A stretch of DNA of 64,000 bases from Glebionis coronaria (GCA_025667525.1 CM046875.1:118720340-118784339), one strand, 5' to 3'. Shown: positions 12,186-26,537, numbered from the stretch's first letter. The notes: generated by a model not told the origin, from the sequence alone. Translations and numbers: made by a program.

Positions 12186-15100
12186 TGTGAGAACTCGTAC
12201 TTCTGGTAATTAATTTTTTTTTAATATTCACTTTTCTATTTTAGTAATATTTTACTTTCATTTTTTTTACTTTATTTTAACATACGTAAATCCTGAGAAT
12301 ATTTTTACCCTCGAATTTTCTTTTATCATTTCATGAATTTATTTAATTCAAAAAATTTATGGAATTTACTTATTCCTTTATTGAATTATATCTATCATTG
12401 TTGAATTAAATCCCTCGCGAAATTTTTATTATCTAAACTATCTGAGTTATCGGTCGAGAAGTCTATGAACGCCACATTTTATCCGTAAAGCATTATTACA
12501 TCCATATTTATTATATTCGACTTAATTCCATATTTAATAAACAATGAGTCGGTAACGAGTCTTTAAGAACTTAAACGCGTGAATTTTATTAACGGGGCCA
12601 AGGTTTGAAAAATTGCATTCGTTTTAGTAAATAAATCGAGCCGATCCCATTTTCTATCTTTCTTTAGCCAAAACCTAACACCTCTAGCCAAACAACTCTT
12701 TTATTGTTTACTAACTACTACAATACCCATTGCCAAACACCCTTTTTTCTTGTTTTCACTACTTAATTTCCTAAATAAAAACATAAATTTTACAACAGTC
12801 ATTTTTTTTCTTCTACTTCTCTGTCTCTTCTCTCTGTTCGTCGAACATCACCACCAAACCACCATCACCATCATTTTTTCTGCAACTAAATCCCTCTTTC
12901 TCATCCCAAATCACTTAATTAACATCAATTACAAACCCCATCACCAAAACCCACCATGTTGTTGATTTCATAAAAATTATAAATTTCACAAATGTTGATT
13001 AGGGCTTGTTAATCCGAAATTAATAAGTGGGATTTGTTAAGGAGGCTCAAAATTAAGGCGTATGTAAAGTTTGGTTAATCAAATATCAAGTTTTGGATTG
13101 GTGTCCATGGTTCTTGGTCGCCTGCCACATCAAACACACCCTTAGAGTGATGTTTTTGATGTTGATCATCCTTAATTTTAATGTAAGAACATCTTTCTTT
13201 GATCCCAAATTTGCCATTTTAATTGTTTGATTACATACATTTGATTATTATGTTATTGAGATTTGAGAGTTGGATTAGTCATAATATTGAGGTAGATGTA
13301 GGTTGAAATAGGCTAGAATGCGCAAAAATGGATAGAATGCAAGTTGCACACTTGCTGATTTTTATTAATATCGTCGATTCGGGGGAGTTTTAGTGGGTAA
13401 AGTATTGGTTTTATTAGCCGAGGTCGTAGGGCTCGTTCATAGCTTCGTTTTGATATAAAATTTGGGTCTTAACTCTTCATAACGAAGAAGCTATAGCCGT
13501 TTTTCGAAAAATATTTTATAAAGGATTTTTAGTGACTATAGTTGCTGTCCCGTTTTCGAGGTTAATGATCGGGCGGGTAAAACTTTTATAAACTGATATT
13601 TTTATACTCGTAATCGTGACATTTTGGCTAACGATCGTTTCGGTATAAAATTCGATTCTTAATTCCTTATAATGAATCAGTAACGGCCAATACAGTTTTT
13701 GTGTTTCACTAGTTAAAATCGTGCACTATTGTTATAGGTAAAAAAAATGCAGAAAACAGAAGGGTAAAATCGTCATTTTCTAGTCCGTTTCGGCCTTCGG
13801 CCAAAACTAAAAAGTTGTTTAAAATGTCGTTTTACTTTTACCGCGTAGATAATCAGTTCCGAAAACTAGTATAAACGGGTCAAAACTTAAAAGTAAAACC
13901 TGCGTTTTTAGAATAAAAACAGTCAAACCTGCGCAGAGCTTGCAGGGGCATTTTGGTCATTTTACGTTGGATTTCAGGTCTCGGGTAAAACTAGAAAGTT
14001 GTCGGGAATGTCGTTTTACATACACCGCGTAAGAATCTAGTCGTAAAACTGATTATTTGTGGGACTTTTTAATAAAATTCAGAACAGCCAATTTTTTTTA
14101 TAAAAAGTCACTATTCACAAGTCTGATTGAAGACTGATAACATCTATTTCTGAGTCGTTATGGGTCTCGGATAAAACTAAAAAGTTGTTTAAAACATCGT
14201 TTTACCTTTGCCGCGTAGAGAATTTGCGTCAAAACTGAATCCTTACAAGACTTTTGAATTATGTAGTTTTAGTAATCGTAGTATTAATTTTCTGCGCGTG
14301 ACAGCTTTTAGGCTGAAAATGTGTCGTTTTGCGAAGGCCATAACTTGGTCAAATATAAAGCTTTTTGCAAGCTTTCGGACTCCTAAACTAAGTATTTCGA
14401 GTCTACTTTTCAAATCAACTGTCAGAATTGGATTTCTTAGAGTTTACTCGGTCTAAGTGAGCTTGCAAAATGAGTATGCAATTATTCATAAACTTCAACT
14501 TCGGTAAAGTGAAATGAAGGCGGGTCTAAACGTAATATTTTTCGACGAAACTTTTACAGTAACTTTTCTATAATATATAGGATTTTCTCAAATTTTTCCA
14601 AATTTTTCTGGAAGGTTTAAATAGGTTAAGCGCGTACGTTTTTATGCAAATTGTGAAAATATTATTTAATTCATAATAAAAACCCGTAACTTGGAAAACT
14701 AGTTTCTACTTGTAGAAACTTCACGTAAAAATTATACAACCTTGGTAAACATGAATAGAGCCTAGGAAATGAATTTGGTAATTTTTCGAGGTCGTTTTGC
14801 ACTTATTTTGCCAAGAGTCGAAAAATAATATTTTTCGACTATTTTTCCGAAAGTTTAGAAAATAACTATATGAGTTGGTATTACTTTTCTAACTGAACTT
14901 TTCAGCGTTTGCTTATCGCTTGCTTGCGTTTTCATGACTATTTGAGTCCATTTTGCCGCATATGCATTTATGTGTCTGTTTCGACCATTTATTAAATTTT
15001 CGAGTTATACAATTATAGGTCACGGTTAAGGTAACACTTGTTTCGTTGACAATTTCCGATGATGACTATACTTCTATCCACCGATACTCATCCAGGTGAG

Positions 15101-15945
15101 TTCATAGCCCCTTTTCTTGTATACATTGTTTCCAAATGTGGGGTGAGAATAACATGCGTGGAATACAATCATTAAAACTTTTAGTATGCTATCCGAGAAC
15201 TGTATGTTTCCCAAGATTGTTACATTTATTTATTGCATTAGTAACTTAGCCAAAAAGCCCCTACATCATGAACCGTTAATTCACATTTTGCAAGCGCAAA
15301 TGTTGTGGATGGATCCATCGGGATTGACAATCCACGTCCCGAGTACCTTGACGCACTTACATTTGAATACCTAAGTATTTTGGCTAGATACTTACTAGGG
15401 GTAAAACCGTTACGTTAAAGCTTCGGTGTCATGAGCTATTGCAATAATAAATATTAATGATTTTGTACGAAGGTGCATAATCATACCATGTTGCTAATTT
15501 ACAAAATAAATGTTTGTATTCCACATTATTACTTACTAAACCTATGAATTTCACTCGACTTTATGTTGATTTTTTTACATGTTATTTCTCAGGTAATACT
15601 AGTTATTAATTTGCTATGGATGGGAGCCCGCAGGATGTTCGCAGTTTGGAGATTCTGTATTTCTGCTTAAGTAGTACAAATGGTTGCTAAAAGCTGCTTA
15701 GTAAAGTAGCAGGATTTTGTGTTTTGGTGTCTTTCAAAACATGTAACAGTCAAACATTTTGACTTGTGTAAACTTTTGGGACCTCTAATTATTTTAAATT
15801 CCGCTGCTTTTTGATGTAAAAAAAAGTTTTATTACGTCAAATTTTTGGTAAATGTTATGTTATCTATATCTCATTGTTCTTGTTACCATGACGTGGCACC
15901 CCTATGCTGTCTATCTGTTCTATGTCCGATTTTGGGGGTCTCACA
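12186..15945 (+). repeat. 5' LTR (3760 bp) of the LARD-like element
   Basis: The LTR runs from TGTGAGAACTC at 12186 to GGGTCTCACA at 15945. It is collinear with 20636-24401, with scattered substitutions and small indels. Three diverged copies of a block beginning AAACTAAAAAGTTG and ending CCGCGTA start near 13804, 13988 and 14174, a spacing of about 185 bp. A 71-residue ORF near 12750 is repeated in the other LTR only because the LTRs are copies. I see no real gene here. Confidence 0.9.
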
Positions 15946-15948
15946 GAT

Positions 15949-15961
15949 TGGTATCAGAGCC
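15949..15961 (+). promoter_or_regulatory. Primer-binding site (initiator Met tRNA)
   Basis: TGGTATCAGAGCC starts 3 nt after the 5' LTR end. It matches the 3' end of plant initiator Met tRNA, which primes minus-strand DNA synthesis. It fixes the element's orientation as plus. Confidence 0.9.
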
Positions 15962-17879
15962 ATGGTTATAGGGAACCGAGTCGTTTTTAAATCTTGGTCT
16001 ATAACTAAAGAATCCAAATATTTCATGTTTCTTAGTGTAAACACAGAATCTGCCAATGCTGTTCGATATCTGCGCGGGTAACTCTCTAATCGTTATATTA
16101 TACTTTAATAAATCTTATAATATTTCATTCTTTGATTTCGTTTTGAAATATTATAATGATTCCATTATGATACTTATTATTATCATGAACCTATGTTTTA
16201 GATAATTAGGTCTTTTTCGAAAGGCCCAGACTATAATTTCGTTCCTAAAAATCATAGTACAATGACTCCTCAATGTTCCGGTTCGAACTGTTCTTATTCG
16301 TTCAAGTACCTTAAGTATGCACCAACTAGGATTATTTTATCCTAGTATTATCAAATAAATGCTATAATTTCTTTATCGGATTATTCTATTAAACTTTTGA
16401 TTAAGTGAATCCTTATAGGTCTATCATACTTAGACTTATATCCATACATGTGTGACATTCATCCACATGTTTACTTCTGAGCACTTTTACAGTCAATCAT
16501 GTTTGGCAAAGTTGTTATTTTTATAATGACTTTATACGTTCTAATTTATGGGATTCATAGATTATGACAAATCATCGACCTCCTATTTCTTTACGTATTT
16601 CATTCAACATCTCTTACAGTATTATATGGATAACCGATCTCATAATACTTGTTCTTCTTTTTTTATCCCTTCATACTTATATTCGAGATTATCACTACCT
16701 ACTTACTTTATTCGGCCAATTATATACATATGTACTACTCCGTTACCGCGTACTTCATTACTTCTCGCTTACTTCACCGAGCATCAATATTTTTAGTCTA
16801 TAATTGGTGCCTTCTTATAACTACCTGCTTCTAGATCTTTTGTGAGTATCTTCATGAGTATCACTATTACTTATATGAAAGTAATACATGTGCGTTTGGG
16901 TTATATTCAATCACTCACCGACCTTATAATGTGTTATTGTAATTTATATGAAGACTTTTATATAAATGTTAAAGCATCTTTAAGACACCGTGGGTCATAA
17001 AATGACCCCTAGTGCCTTCTTCATTAATTGAAAGTAATGCAATTGTACCTAAAACTTCATGATCTTGAGATATCAAAATATGACCAAGTTTACAACTTTC
17101 ATTAGTTATCCCTTATTTGATTCTGAGTTGTAACACTCGTCTTATATTCTTCGAGTCCTTATGTTTTCCCGTAACTGGTTCTATGAAGACACGTTGACTA
17201 ACACGTCACCTCATAACCCTTCATTCAATTGAAAATTTTCCATATAAGTATTTTGCATAAATTTGCTAAATGGTAAATCTGCCCAACACGTAAATGGACT
17301 ATTTCGGGTACCTTTCGATTCATTTCAGACTTTGGCTAAAATATAAGATCTCCCAAGACTTATGAGCATGTAACATTCGTACACACCATTTCCTTTCGAC
17401 TATTTTTTTTGTGAGATTCATTCATCTATTATACTTTGTATTTTTAACTCTTGCCATTATTATTCAAGAATAATGCAACTTGTACTAGGTCTATGGTTAA
17501 TGAAATATGACTATCTTTCAAATCTAGTCCTATGTCGTATGATTATTCATAATCCTTGTTATTTCAACTTGTCCCGAAAGTAGTTACCGATACGTTATTA
17601 CTCAATAATCAGAATACTACTTCTCTATCAATTTGGGTTCCGATAAAAGCTTCGTGACTGCAAGTTTTAGTACCACTACCGATATTGGACCAGTTTGGTT
17701 AGATATTATTTGGAAGTCGAATTTGTTGAAAAAAAAATAGTAAGTGCCAATAAAGTGCTATTATGGTATACCCTTAGTCTTTTAAACCGTTTATTCCAAG
17801 ACGATTTGATGATTTTAGAACTGAGAAGTTTGAAATTACCATTGGAATATATTGGTTACTAAGACTAAACACTCCTATT

Positions 17880-18230
17880 TTGTATGGTGCGTAAAGGGTT
17901 AAGATCCCTTCAGATCTCAAGACCTCAATTATCGGAGGCAATAAATACCCCGATTGAAAAAAAAATTGTGCTTTAAAGCTCGAAAATGTATTGAGTGAGG
18001 TTATGGGATCTTCCCAACCCATGTTTATGGAAACAAAAATCGAATAATTTATTTGAAGATGTTCTAATCATTCGTGATTTTTCCTAAAAGTTACCTGAAG
18101 ACTTGTCTGGGCTTTCGCCCAAAGAAATTGAATTTAGGATCAATATAAGTCCCGGTGCTACCTATGTGACTCATACACATTGTCTTTTGGCATCATCCGA
18201 AACGGAGGAATTATCTTTGTTGTTGTATCA
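17880..18230 (+). pseudogene. Protease/RT linker remnant in the LARD-like element
   Basis: In the plus strand, ARKCIE followed by a stop (about 17978) resembles the end of a gypsy protease region. From about 18100 LPEDLSGLSPKEIEFRI reads like the start of gypsy RT, which in the intact Tekay protein is [15 protein letters not shown] proline-glycine-alanine stretch and SSETEELS follow in the expected order. Stops and frame changes prevent translation. This shows Ty3/gypsy ancestry. Confidence 0.7.
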
Positions 18231-20635
18231 TTTTTATATATTTTGAGTCTATGGCTCATTAATACTTCGTTCCTTTACTTGTTGCTTCATGTAAATTTGA
18301 GGGATCATATCACCCAGAGCTAAACTTCTAACTCTAGCAAGCATCAAACGTCTCTCTACGTTTATCTTATCAATCGAATGACTCTTTACATTCATTTCTT
18401 TTTAACGCTTCCATATTTCAGTACTGTTAATGTTTAACCGCATCTACGATTATTAAGACCCTTCGTTCTTTTGTTTGCATTGATAAATGCTACAAACGAC
18501 TTTCCTCAGCATCTCGTTTTGCGATCAGTCGGAATGGATGATTTTTTCTGTTTGTTTTCTCTGACTACTCATACATGCTTTCGTATAATCTTCATACCTT
18601 CTATGATTTACCCCTTTATAATCTACCATAATGTTACTTTATGTACCCTTTCATTTTCATCCTTTAAATTGTTTTGTTACTATACAAATCATTTTCTAAG
18701 ACCTTATATGTATTTTCAAAATCGTTTAATAAAGCATTTTGCTACTATATCATAAACCGTTTAATATCGTTATATATATAACACTGATTTGACTAGAACG
18801 AGTATTGCATTGTTAGCCCTCAACTGTACATAGCTTGATCATCTATGTATAATTTAGGAAGGACCATGCTACGCTGGTAATAGTCGACTAAGATTTTATC
18901 AAGCCAACTACTTATTTTACTCTTCATCTGAGTAAGAGAATTTTAAATCACTAAGCCATAAGTTACAAATTTTTGTTTACATGGGATTGGGACGCCTTTT
19001 TGATGTAAATAAAAATTTGTAATTGAGTGGGCTTAAGTGTAAGCATTTGTACAAATAGTTTTCCTTTAAATTGTAAAACATGGGTATGAATAATTTCTTC
19101 TATCTGTTCAATTAATCACTATCCTTCTACCTTTCTTACGAATGAATCCTTTGACTTTTGTGGCTTATAATAATTCGATTGAGTCTTCGAAAGGTATATC
19201 CGACTGGACGTGCGTTTCTTTGACTCGTAATTCTTCTGTACGAACGATTCTTTATCTTGTTTCTGCAAATAGGTGATGTTGATATTCTTATTCAGTTACC
19301 TATTAGATTCTCCCAGATTTTTTTTCTACCTCTATCCTTCATACTTCCTGCAACGACTACCATGAACATATCATGATAACCGTGAAGAACCGTTACTAAC
19401 TACCAAGGACTTGTAATTTGTTAAATCCTTTGTTTCCGACTTTTTCTAACAACCATATGTATTGTACTTCCTTTTAAGGACCCTAACGACGTACAGACTG
19501 CACCTTAATACACATTGTGTACACTTCATGTGTGTTGTTCCTTATTTTCTTCAACCTTGTGTAATCGTTCTAGCAAACTCTTGAGCATGACTTGGGAATA
19601 TTCAATACATCTAGGAACTTCCAAGAAATTTACTATTTCCTGTGAGTTCATGAATTTTTCTTGAGCATTTATTGTTAAAATGCCTTTCGTGAACGAATTA
19701 TTCGTCATGAACAACCCTTTCGGTCAGGCACCAAAGGAAACTTGATGCCATATTCTTTGAGCTTCGACGACAGCTTAGTCCTAATGTGAATTTTTAATTA
19801 TCTAATATTCATGTTTGGGCAAATCATTCTAAGCCGTGCACTCGGTCAAATCTGAACTTTGGGCTGCCTTAAGCTCTCTTATCCTCTTTAGCTCAAAGTA
19901 GCATTAATCTTTACCCATGGTTTATATCTCCTGAATCCAAGACACATACCCAATCTTTAAAGTTGTGAACTGTTCAATGTGAATTACTTTATGATTTATT
20001 CTTGAATTCTTCATCTTAAACGCTTGAAATCACTCAATAAAGTTTTGAAGTTGAAGCACAATCTTTATCGAGAAAAAGACTTAGTGATTGTTTACCCAAT
20101 AAATATACAATTTTGTCTTAAACCAATATAACATATTAAACTTCTCCTTACTAGTAGTTTTGGTTTCAAATCATCAAACACTTTGATAAGCCACCATAAC
20201 TATATTGTCACCATTTTCAAAGTGTCGTAACATTTTTAATGCCAAAGGAACTAACCTTGTATTTTTTATTTTTTTATTTTTTTTTGCAAGAAAGTACCTA
20301 AGCTGAGTTTTAAAGTAATACAAAATCCGAGAAGGATAATTGTGGCAACCCGTATTTTTTTCATAATCTACGTGTAATTCATTTTTTTCGCCATTTTTTT
20401 TTGTAAGGTGAACTATTGAGTTTTACGGTTTGCAAGATTTGCGATTCATTGTCAATTATCAATCATATTTCGTTTTAGCGCATCTTTTCTGATTAAACGT
20501 TTATCGTGTTTATTCTACTTCTAACTATCATCTCGTATTTAAGACCAGTTCAAAGCAAAGTATACCTATGTGTTCGCGTCCTCTCCCGTATCCAGTTGAA
20601 CTCTGCGGGACCAAAGTTCCTTTAGGGGGGTCGAC

Positions 20636-23600
20636 TGTGAGAACTCATACTTCTGGTAATTAATTTTTTTTTATTATTCACACTTTTCTATTTTAATAAT
20701 ATTTTACTTTCATTTTTTTTACTTTAGTTTAACATACGTAAATCCTGAGAATATTTTTACCCTCGAATTTTCTTTTATCATTTCATGAATTTATTTAATT
20801 CAAAAAATTTATGGAATTTACTTATTCCTTTATTGAATTATATCTATCATTGTTGAATTAAATCCCTCGTGAAATTTTTATTATCTAAACTATCTGAGTT
20901 ATCGGTCGAGAAGTCTATGAACGCCACATTTTATCCGTAAAGCATTATTACATCCATATTTATTATATTCGACTTAATTCCATATTTAATAAACAATGAG
21001 TCGGTAACGATTCTTTAATAACTTAAACGCGTGAATTTTATTAACGGGGCCAAGGTTTGAAAAATTGCATTCGTTTTAGTAAATAAATCGAGCCGATCCC
21101 ATTTTCTATCTTTCTTTAGCCAAAACCTAACACCTCTAGCCAAACAACTCTTTTATTGTTTACTAACTACTACAATACCCATTGCCAAACACCCCTTTTT
21201 CTTGTTTTCACTACTTAATTTCCTAAATAAAAACATAAATTTTACAACAGTCATTTTTTTTCTTCTACTTCTCTGTCTCTTCTCTCTGTTCGTCGAACAT
21301 CACCACCAAACCACCATCACCATCATTTTTTCTGCAACTAAATCCCTCTTTCTCATCCCAAATCACTTAATTAACATCAATTACAAACCCCATCACCAAA
21401 ACCCACCATGTTGTTGATTTCATAAAAATTATAAATTTCACAAATGTTGATTAGGGCTTGTTAATCCGAAATTAATAAGTGGGATTTGTTAAGGAGGCTC
21501 AAAATTAAGGCGTATGTAAAGTTTGGTTAATCAAATATCAAGTTTTGGATTGGTGTCCATGGTTCTTGGTCGCCTGCCACATCAAACACACCCTTAGAGT
21601 GATGTTTTTGATGTTGATCATCCTTAATTTTAATGTAAGAACATCTTTCTTTGATCCCAAATTTGCCATTTTAATTGTTTGATTACATACATTTGATTAT
21701 TATGTTATTGAGATTTGAGAGTTGGATTAGTCATAATATTGAGGTAGATGTAGGTTGGAATAGGCTAGAATGCGCAAAAATGGATAGAATGCAAGTTGCA
21801 CACTTGCTGATTTTTATTAATACCGTCGATTCGGGGGAGTTTTAGTGGGTAAAGTATTGGTTTTATTAGCCGAGGTCGTAGGGCTCGTTCATAGCTTCGT
21901 TTTGATATAAAATTTGGGTCTTAACTCTTCATAACGAAGAAGCTATAGCCGTTTTTCGAAAAATATTTTATAAAGGATTTTTAGTGACTATAGTTGCTGT
22001 CCCGTTTTCGAGGTTAATGATCGGGCGGGTAAAACTTTTATAAACTGATATTTTTATACTCGTAATCGTGACATTTTGGCAAACGATCGTTTCGGTATAA
22101 AATTTGATTCTTAATTCCTTATAATGAATCAGTAACGGCCAATACAGTTTTTGTGTTTCACTAGTTAAAATCGTGCACTATTGTTATATGTCAAAAAAAA
22201 ATGCAGAAAACAGAAGGGTAAAATCGTCATTTTCTAGTCCGTTTCGGCCTTCGGCCAAAACTAAAAAGTTGTTTAAAATGTCGTTTTACTTGTACCGCGT
22301 AGATAATCAGTTCCGAAAACTAGTATAAACGGGTCAAAACTTAAAAGTAAAACCTGCGTTTTTAGAATAAAAACAGTCAAACCTGCGCAGAGCTTGCAGG
22401 GGCATTTTGGTCATTTTACGTTGGATTTCAGGTCTCGGGTAAAACTAGAAAGTTGTCGGGAATGTCGTTTTACATACGCCGCGTAGGAATCTAGTCGTAA
22501 AACTGATTATTTGTGGGACTTTTTAATAAAATTCAGAACAGCCAATTTTTTTTATAAAAAGTCACTATTCACAGGTCTGATTGAAGACTGATAACATCTA
22601 TTTCTGAGTCGTTATGGGTCTCGGATAAAACTAAAAAGTTGTTTAAAACATCGTTTTACCTTTTTCGCTTAGAGAATTTGCGTCAAAACTGAATCCTTAC
22701 AAGACTTTTGAATTATGTAGTTTAAGTAATCGTAGTATTAATTTTCTGCGCGTGACAGCTTTTAGGCTGAAAATGTGTCGTTTTGCGAAGGCCATAACTT
22801 GATCAAATATAAAGCTTTTTGCAAGCTTTCGGACTCCTAAACTAAATATTTCGAGTCTACTTTTCAAATCAACTGTCAGAATTGGATTTCTTAGAGTTTT
22901 ACTCGGTCTAAGTGAGCTTGCAAAATGAGTATGCAATTATGTCATAAACTTCAACTTCGGTAAAGTGAAATGAAGGCGGGTCTAAACGTAATATTTTTCG
23001 ACGAAACTTTTACAGTAACTTTTCTATAATATATAGGATTTTCTCAAATTTTTCCAAATTTTTCTGGAAGGTTTAAATAGGTTAAGCGCGTACGTTTTTA
23101 TGCAAATTGTGAAAATATTATTTAATTCATAATAAAAACCCGTAACTTGGAAAACTAGTTTCTACTTGTAGAAACTTCACGTAAAAATTATACAACCTTG
23201 GTAAACATGAATAGAGCCTAGGAAATGAATTTGGTAATTTTTCGAGGTCGTTTTGCACTTATTTTGCCGAGAGTCGAAAAATAATATTTTTCGACTATTT
23301 TTCCGAAAGTTTAGAAAATAACTATATGAGTTGGTATTACTTTTCTAACTGAACTTTTCAGCGTTTTCTTATCGTTTGCTTGCGTTTTCATGACTATTTG
23401 AGTCCATTTTGCCGCATATGCATTTATGTGTCTGTTTCGACCATTTATTAAATTTTCGAGTTATACAATTATAGGTCACGGTTAAGGTAACACTTGTTTC
23501 GTTGACAATTTCCGATGATGACTATACTTCTATCCACCGATACTCATCCAGGTGAGTTCATAGCCCCTTTTCTTGTATACATTGTTTCCAAATGTGGGGT

Positions 23601-24401
23601 GAGAATAACATGCGTGGAATACAATCATTAAAACTTTTAGTATGCTATCCGAGAACTGTATGTTTCCCCAGATTGTTACATTTATTTATTGCATTAGTAA
23701 CTTAGCCAAAAAGCCCCTACATCATGAACCGTTAATTCACATTTTGCAAGCGCAAATGTTGTGGATGGATCCATCGGGATTGACAATCCCCGTCCCGAGT
23801 ACCTTGACGCACTTACATTTGAATACCTAAGTATTTTGGCTAGATACTTACCAGGGGTAAAACCGTTACGTTAAAGCTTCGGTGTCATGAGCTATTGCAA
23901 TAATTAATATTAATGATTTTGTACGAAGGTGCATAATCATACCATGTTGCTAATTTACAAAATAAATGTTTGTATTCCACATTATTACTTACTAAACCTA
24001 TGAATTTCACTCGACTTTATGTTGATTTTTTTACATGTTATTTCTCAGGTAATACTAGTGATTAATTTGCTATGGATGGGAGCCCGCAGGATGTTCGCAG
24101 TTTGGAGATTCTGTATTTCTGCTTAAGTAGTACAAATGGTTGCTAAAAGCTGCTTAGTAAAGTAGCAGGATTTTGTGTTTTGGTGTCTTTCAAAACATGT
24201 AACAGTCAAACATTTTGACTTGTGTAAACTTTTGGGACCTCTAATTATTTTAAATTCCGCTGCTTTTTGATGTAAAAAAAAGATTTATTACGTCAAATTT
24301 TTGGTAAATGTTATGTTATCTATATCTCATTGTTCTTGTTACCATGACGTGGCACCCCTATGCTGTCTATCTGTTCTATGTCCGATTTTAGGGGTCTCAC
24401 A
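20636..24401 (+). repeat. 3' LTR (3766 bp) of the LARD-like element
   Basis: This copy matches 12186-15945 end to end. It is followed immediately by the target-site copy agtaa at 24402-24406 and then by element B's interior. Confidence 0.92.
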
Positions 24402-26148
24402 AGTAAACATATCGTGATCCATGATACGTGTAACATATCTTGATCATAATATGAGGAACGTGGAATGAACATGACATGTGAAACATATCGTGATCATAGA
24501 ATACAATGGCGGTAACGTCAAACGCTACAAGGTGAGACGTGGAATATGACGTGAAACGTCTATTTGATGATGGAGAGTTATACTAAACTTGGGTCTGGTC
24601 TCTCAAGTTCTTGCAAACTACCCAGAATGAGAAAAGAAATGAACGTAAAATCGTAAGCCAAAATACGATCATGAACGTGAATAGTGTCATGAACGCGAGC
24701 GCGAAAGCAAGGTGTGGAATTAGAACAAAGACGTGAAGTAACTGAGGAGCATAATTATGAATATTTGTCTGACTCGATAACTGATGAATTTCCAAGTTAT
24801 CGGATGAGCCTTGGCTGGAACATGTCCGATCAATCTGTTAGTTCTGAAATCCTTGCGGATGTAAGGATTTTGCAGACTTGATCAAACTGTTTGTAATAAA
24901 CCAGATAGCATCATGCTTCTTCTGAGTTTGCGTTAAACTGATAACCAAAATCCATGGAGATCTTGTCCCATTTTAGTTCATAATTTCAAATGATGAAACA
25001 TCCCAGTTTGTTGGTGTCATATCTTAACCTGTTGGTATGTCAGGTGTTTAGATATGAACTTAACTGTATCTTGCTTCGTAGAACTTGATACCTAGGAGTT
25101 TGCGAAACTCTGAATCTCTGAATCTAGACTTCTCCTAGCGTAGAATTTTCTAAAACACCTAATGTAGTGTAGGGTTCTCTCCTTTACTCATAAGCCGAGT
25201 CATGGTAAGATTAACCATAGAAACCCATGTGATTTAGTGTGTCACTGTAATCAAACAGAATTGATATTGGAAAAAATTTCTAGGGTAAAATTTCCCTTGT
25301 CATAGGATTTGCAACATAGTGCAGATATGGTCTTCCTGTTCTTCTCTAGGCTTAGAGGAAATCAGGTTATCCTCAATGAAAACACTTATGAATTTGCTAT
25401 GAGTTCATGGAAACTCATTCTTATAATTCCATTGGAGCATTGATGAGACTAATTCAAAATCATAAATCTAGCATGACTGAGTCGTGTACGAATAGCAGTC
25501 ATGGACATGTCCTGCTCTTTCACTCGTCACTGTTGGCAGCATGATCATGAATCCGATCTTGTCAATACATGGAGGAGAGTAACGGTCGTAAATGGTGATT
25601 TGTTTAAAAATCGACGGTAGTCGACACATAATCTTATGTTACCGTCCTTCTCCTTGAAGGTTCTTCTGGAGTGTAAGGAACAATTTTGGAATAATCTGTT
25701 GGTTATGTGTAAAAGGACTTTAGTAGTCGTGTCTTACTGACCACTAGAAAATTTTAGCAATCATGGCTAACAAAGCACATGCTTGGGAAGCATAGATAAT
25801 TTGTACAGATTTTCCTAATGGAGAATCAAGCTGAATGTATTCAGGGGCCTGAACACTATTGTACATAATTATGAATCGTAGCATGGTGTGCTGTTCATAG
25901 TCCATAATTAGGATAAAATTCATCTCGTGTCTGTCCGAGGAAATGCGTTAGCAGCTTGGATCTCATCATTAAACTGAAGGAAAACCTTTGTATGCGTGGG
26001 AATACGAAAGGCGTCCTTCATGGTCATGAATATATGAACTATGGTGAAAGAATTGAAAGTGACATCAGCAACGTGACAGTTCTCACTGATGCGCCGATGA
26101 TGGTATTGAAATTCTTGTGGCCTGATTAAAACATGGCACAACACAATG
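24402..26148 (-). pseudogene. Element B interior, middle portion: eroded integrase and RT
   Basis: The segment continues element B from the agtaa duplication to the caatg duplication and is collinear with about 5590-7350 of element A. On the minus strand the integrase [12 protein letters not shown] start is at about 24942-24980, and the RT KKDGNIRLCVDYR-like motif is at about 25613-25660, each in broken frames. The same defects in layout occur in A. No protein can be made. Confidence 0.8.
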
Positions 26149-26537
26149 TGTTGTCCCTAATATATGAATGATATAATACGAATTTAAAGAAGGAAATGTA
26201 GATATGAGATGAAGAAGAGATGAATTCCTAGAGAGAGAAAGTAGTGAGAGAAAGTAGAGAGGAGGAGAGGATTAACTTTGGGAATATTAGATTAGAAGTG
26301 AGAAAAATGAACAACCAACCCTCCTAACATGCTAGGAGGGTAGTATATATAGTCCACCCACATGCGGGCTTTAATGGGCTATATATTAGACCGGGCTTGT
26401 CTTTTGGACTTTAATTAGTTTAAATCCAAGCCTGTAAACCACGACTAATTAACTACCTATTACAACGTTCTAACTAATGTTAAAATAATAACCTATGACC
26501 GAACATTCTTGTTTGACTCAATATTTTGAGGCTAACA
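26149..26537 (-). repeat. Copia 3' LTR (389 bp)
   Basis: On the plus strand it runs TGTTGTCCCTAA...GGCTAACA. It has the same length as 47540-47928 and differs by 11 substitutions. On the minus strand it is preceded by a purine tract, TTGGGGAAGAT (26538-26548), the likely plus-strand primer. Confidence 0.95.

Larger units (their letters stand above)
15946..20635 (+). pseudogene. Non-coding interior of the LARD-like element with decayed pol
   Basis: No ORF in this 4.69-kb interior looks like a gene. AT-rich sequence with many stops fills most of it. The only recognisable coding trace is at about 17880-18230. The last bases (TTTAGGGGGGTCGAC, 20621-20635) are the purine-rich tract that would prime plus-strand synthesis at the 3' LTR. 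Any movement would have needed proteins from another element. Confidence 0.75.
12186..24401 (+). mobile_element. Long-LTR, non-coding gypsy derivative (LARD-like) inserted in element B
   Basis: This 12.2-kb element is bounded by TSD agtaa (12181-12185 and 24402-24406). Its LTRs of 3760 and 3766 bp begin TGTGAGA and end TCTCACA. An initiator-Met primer site at 15949 and a purine-rich tract before 20636 show plus-strand orientation. The 4.69-kb interior has no usable reading frame and only faint traces of gypsy protease and RT around 17880-18230. Very long LTRs with a non-coding interior recall LARDs, but the pol traces suggest a decayed autonomous ancestor. The LTRs look very similar to each other. 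I did not count all differences. Confidence 0.9.

Noticed and set aside
12750..12965. 71-codon frame with hydrophobic start, identical at 21202
   Set aside because: The identity comes from the two LTRs being copies. There are no conserved features, and a T-rich stretch mimics a signal peptide.
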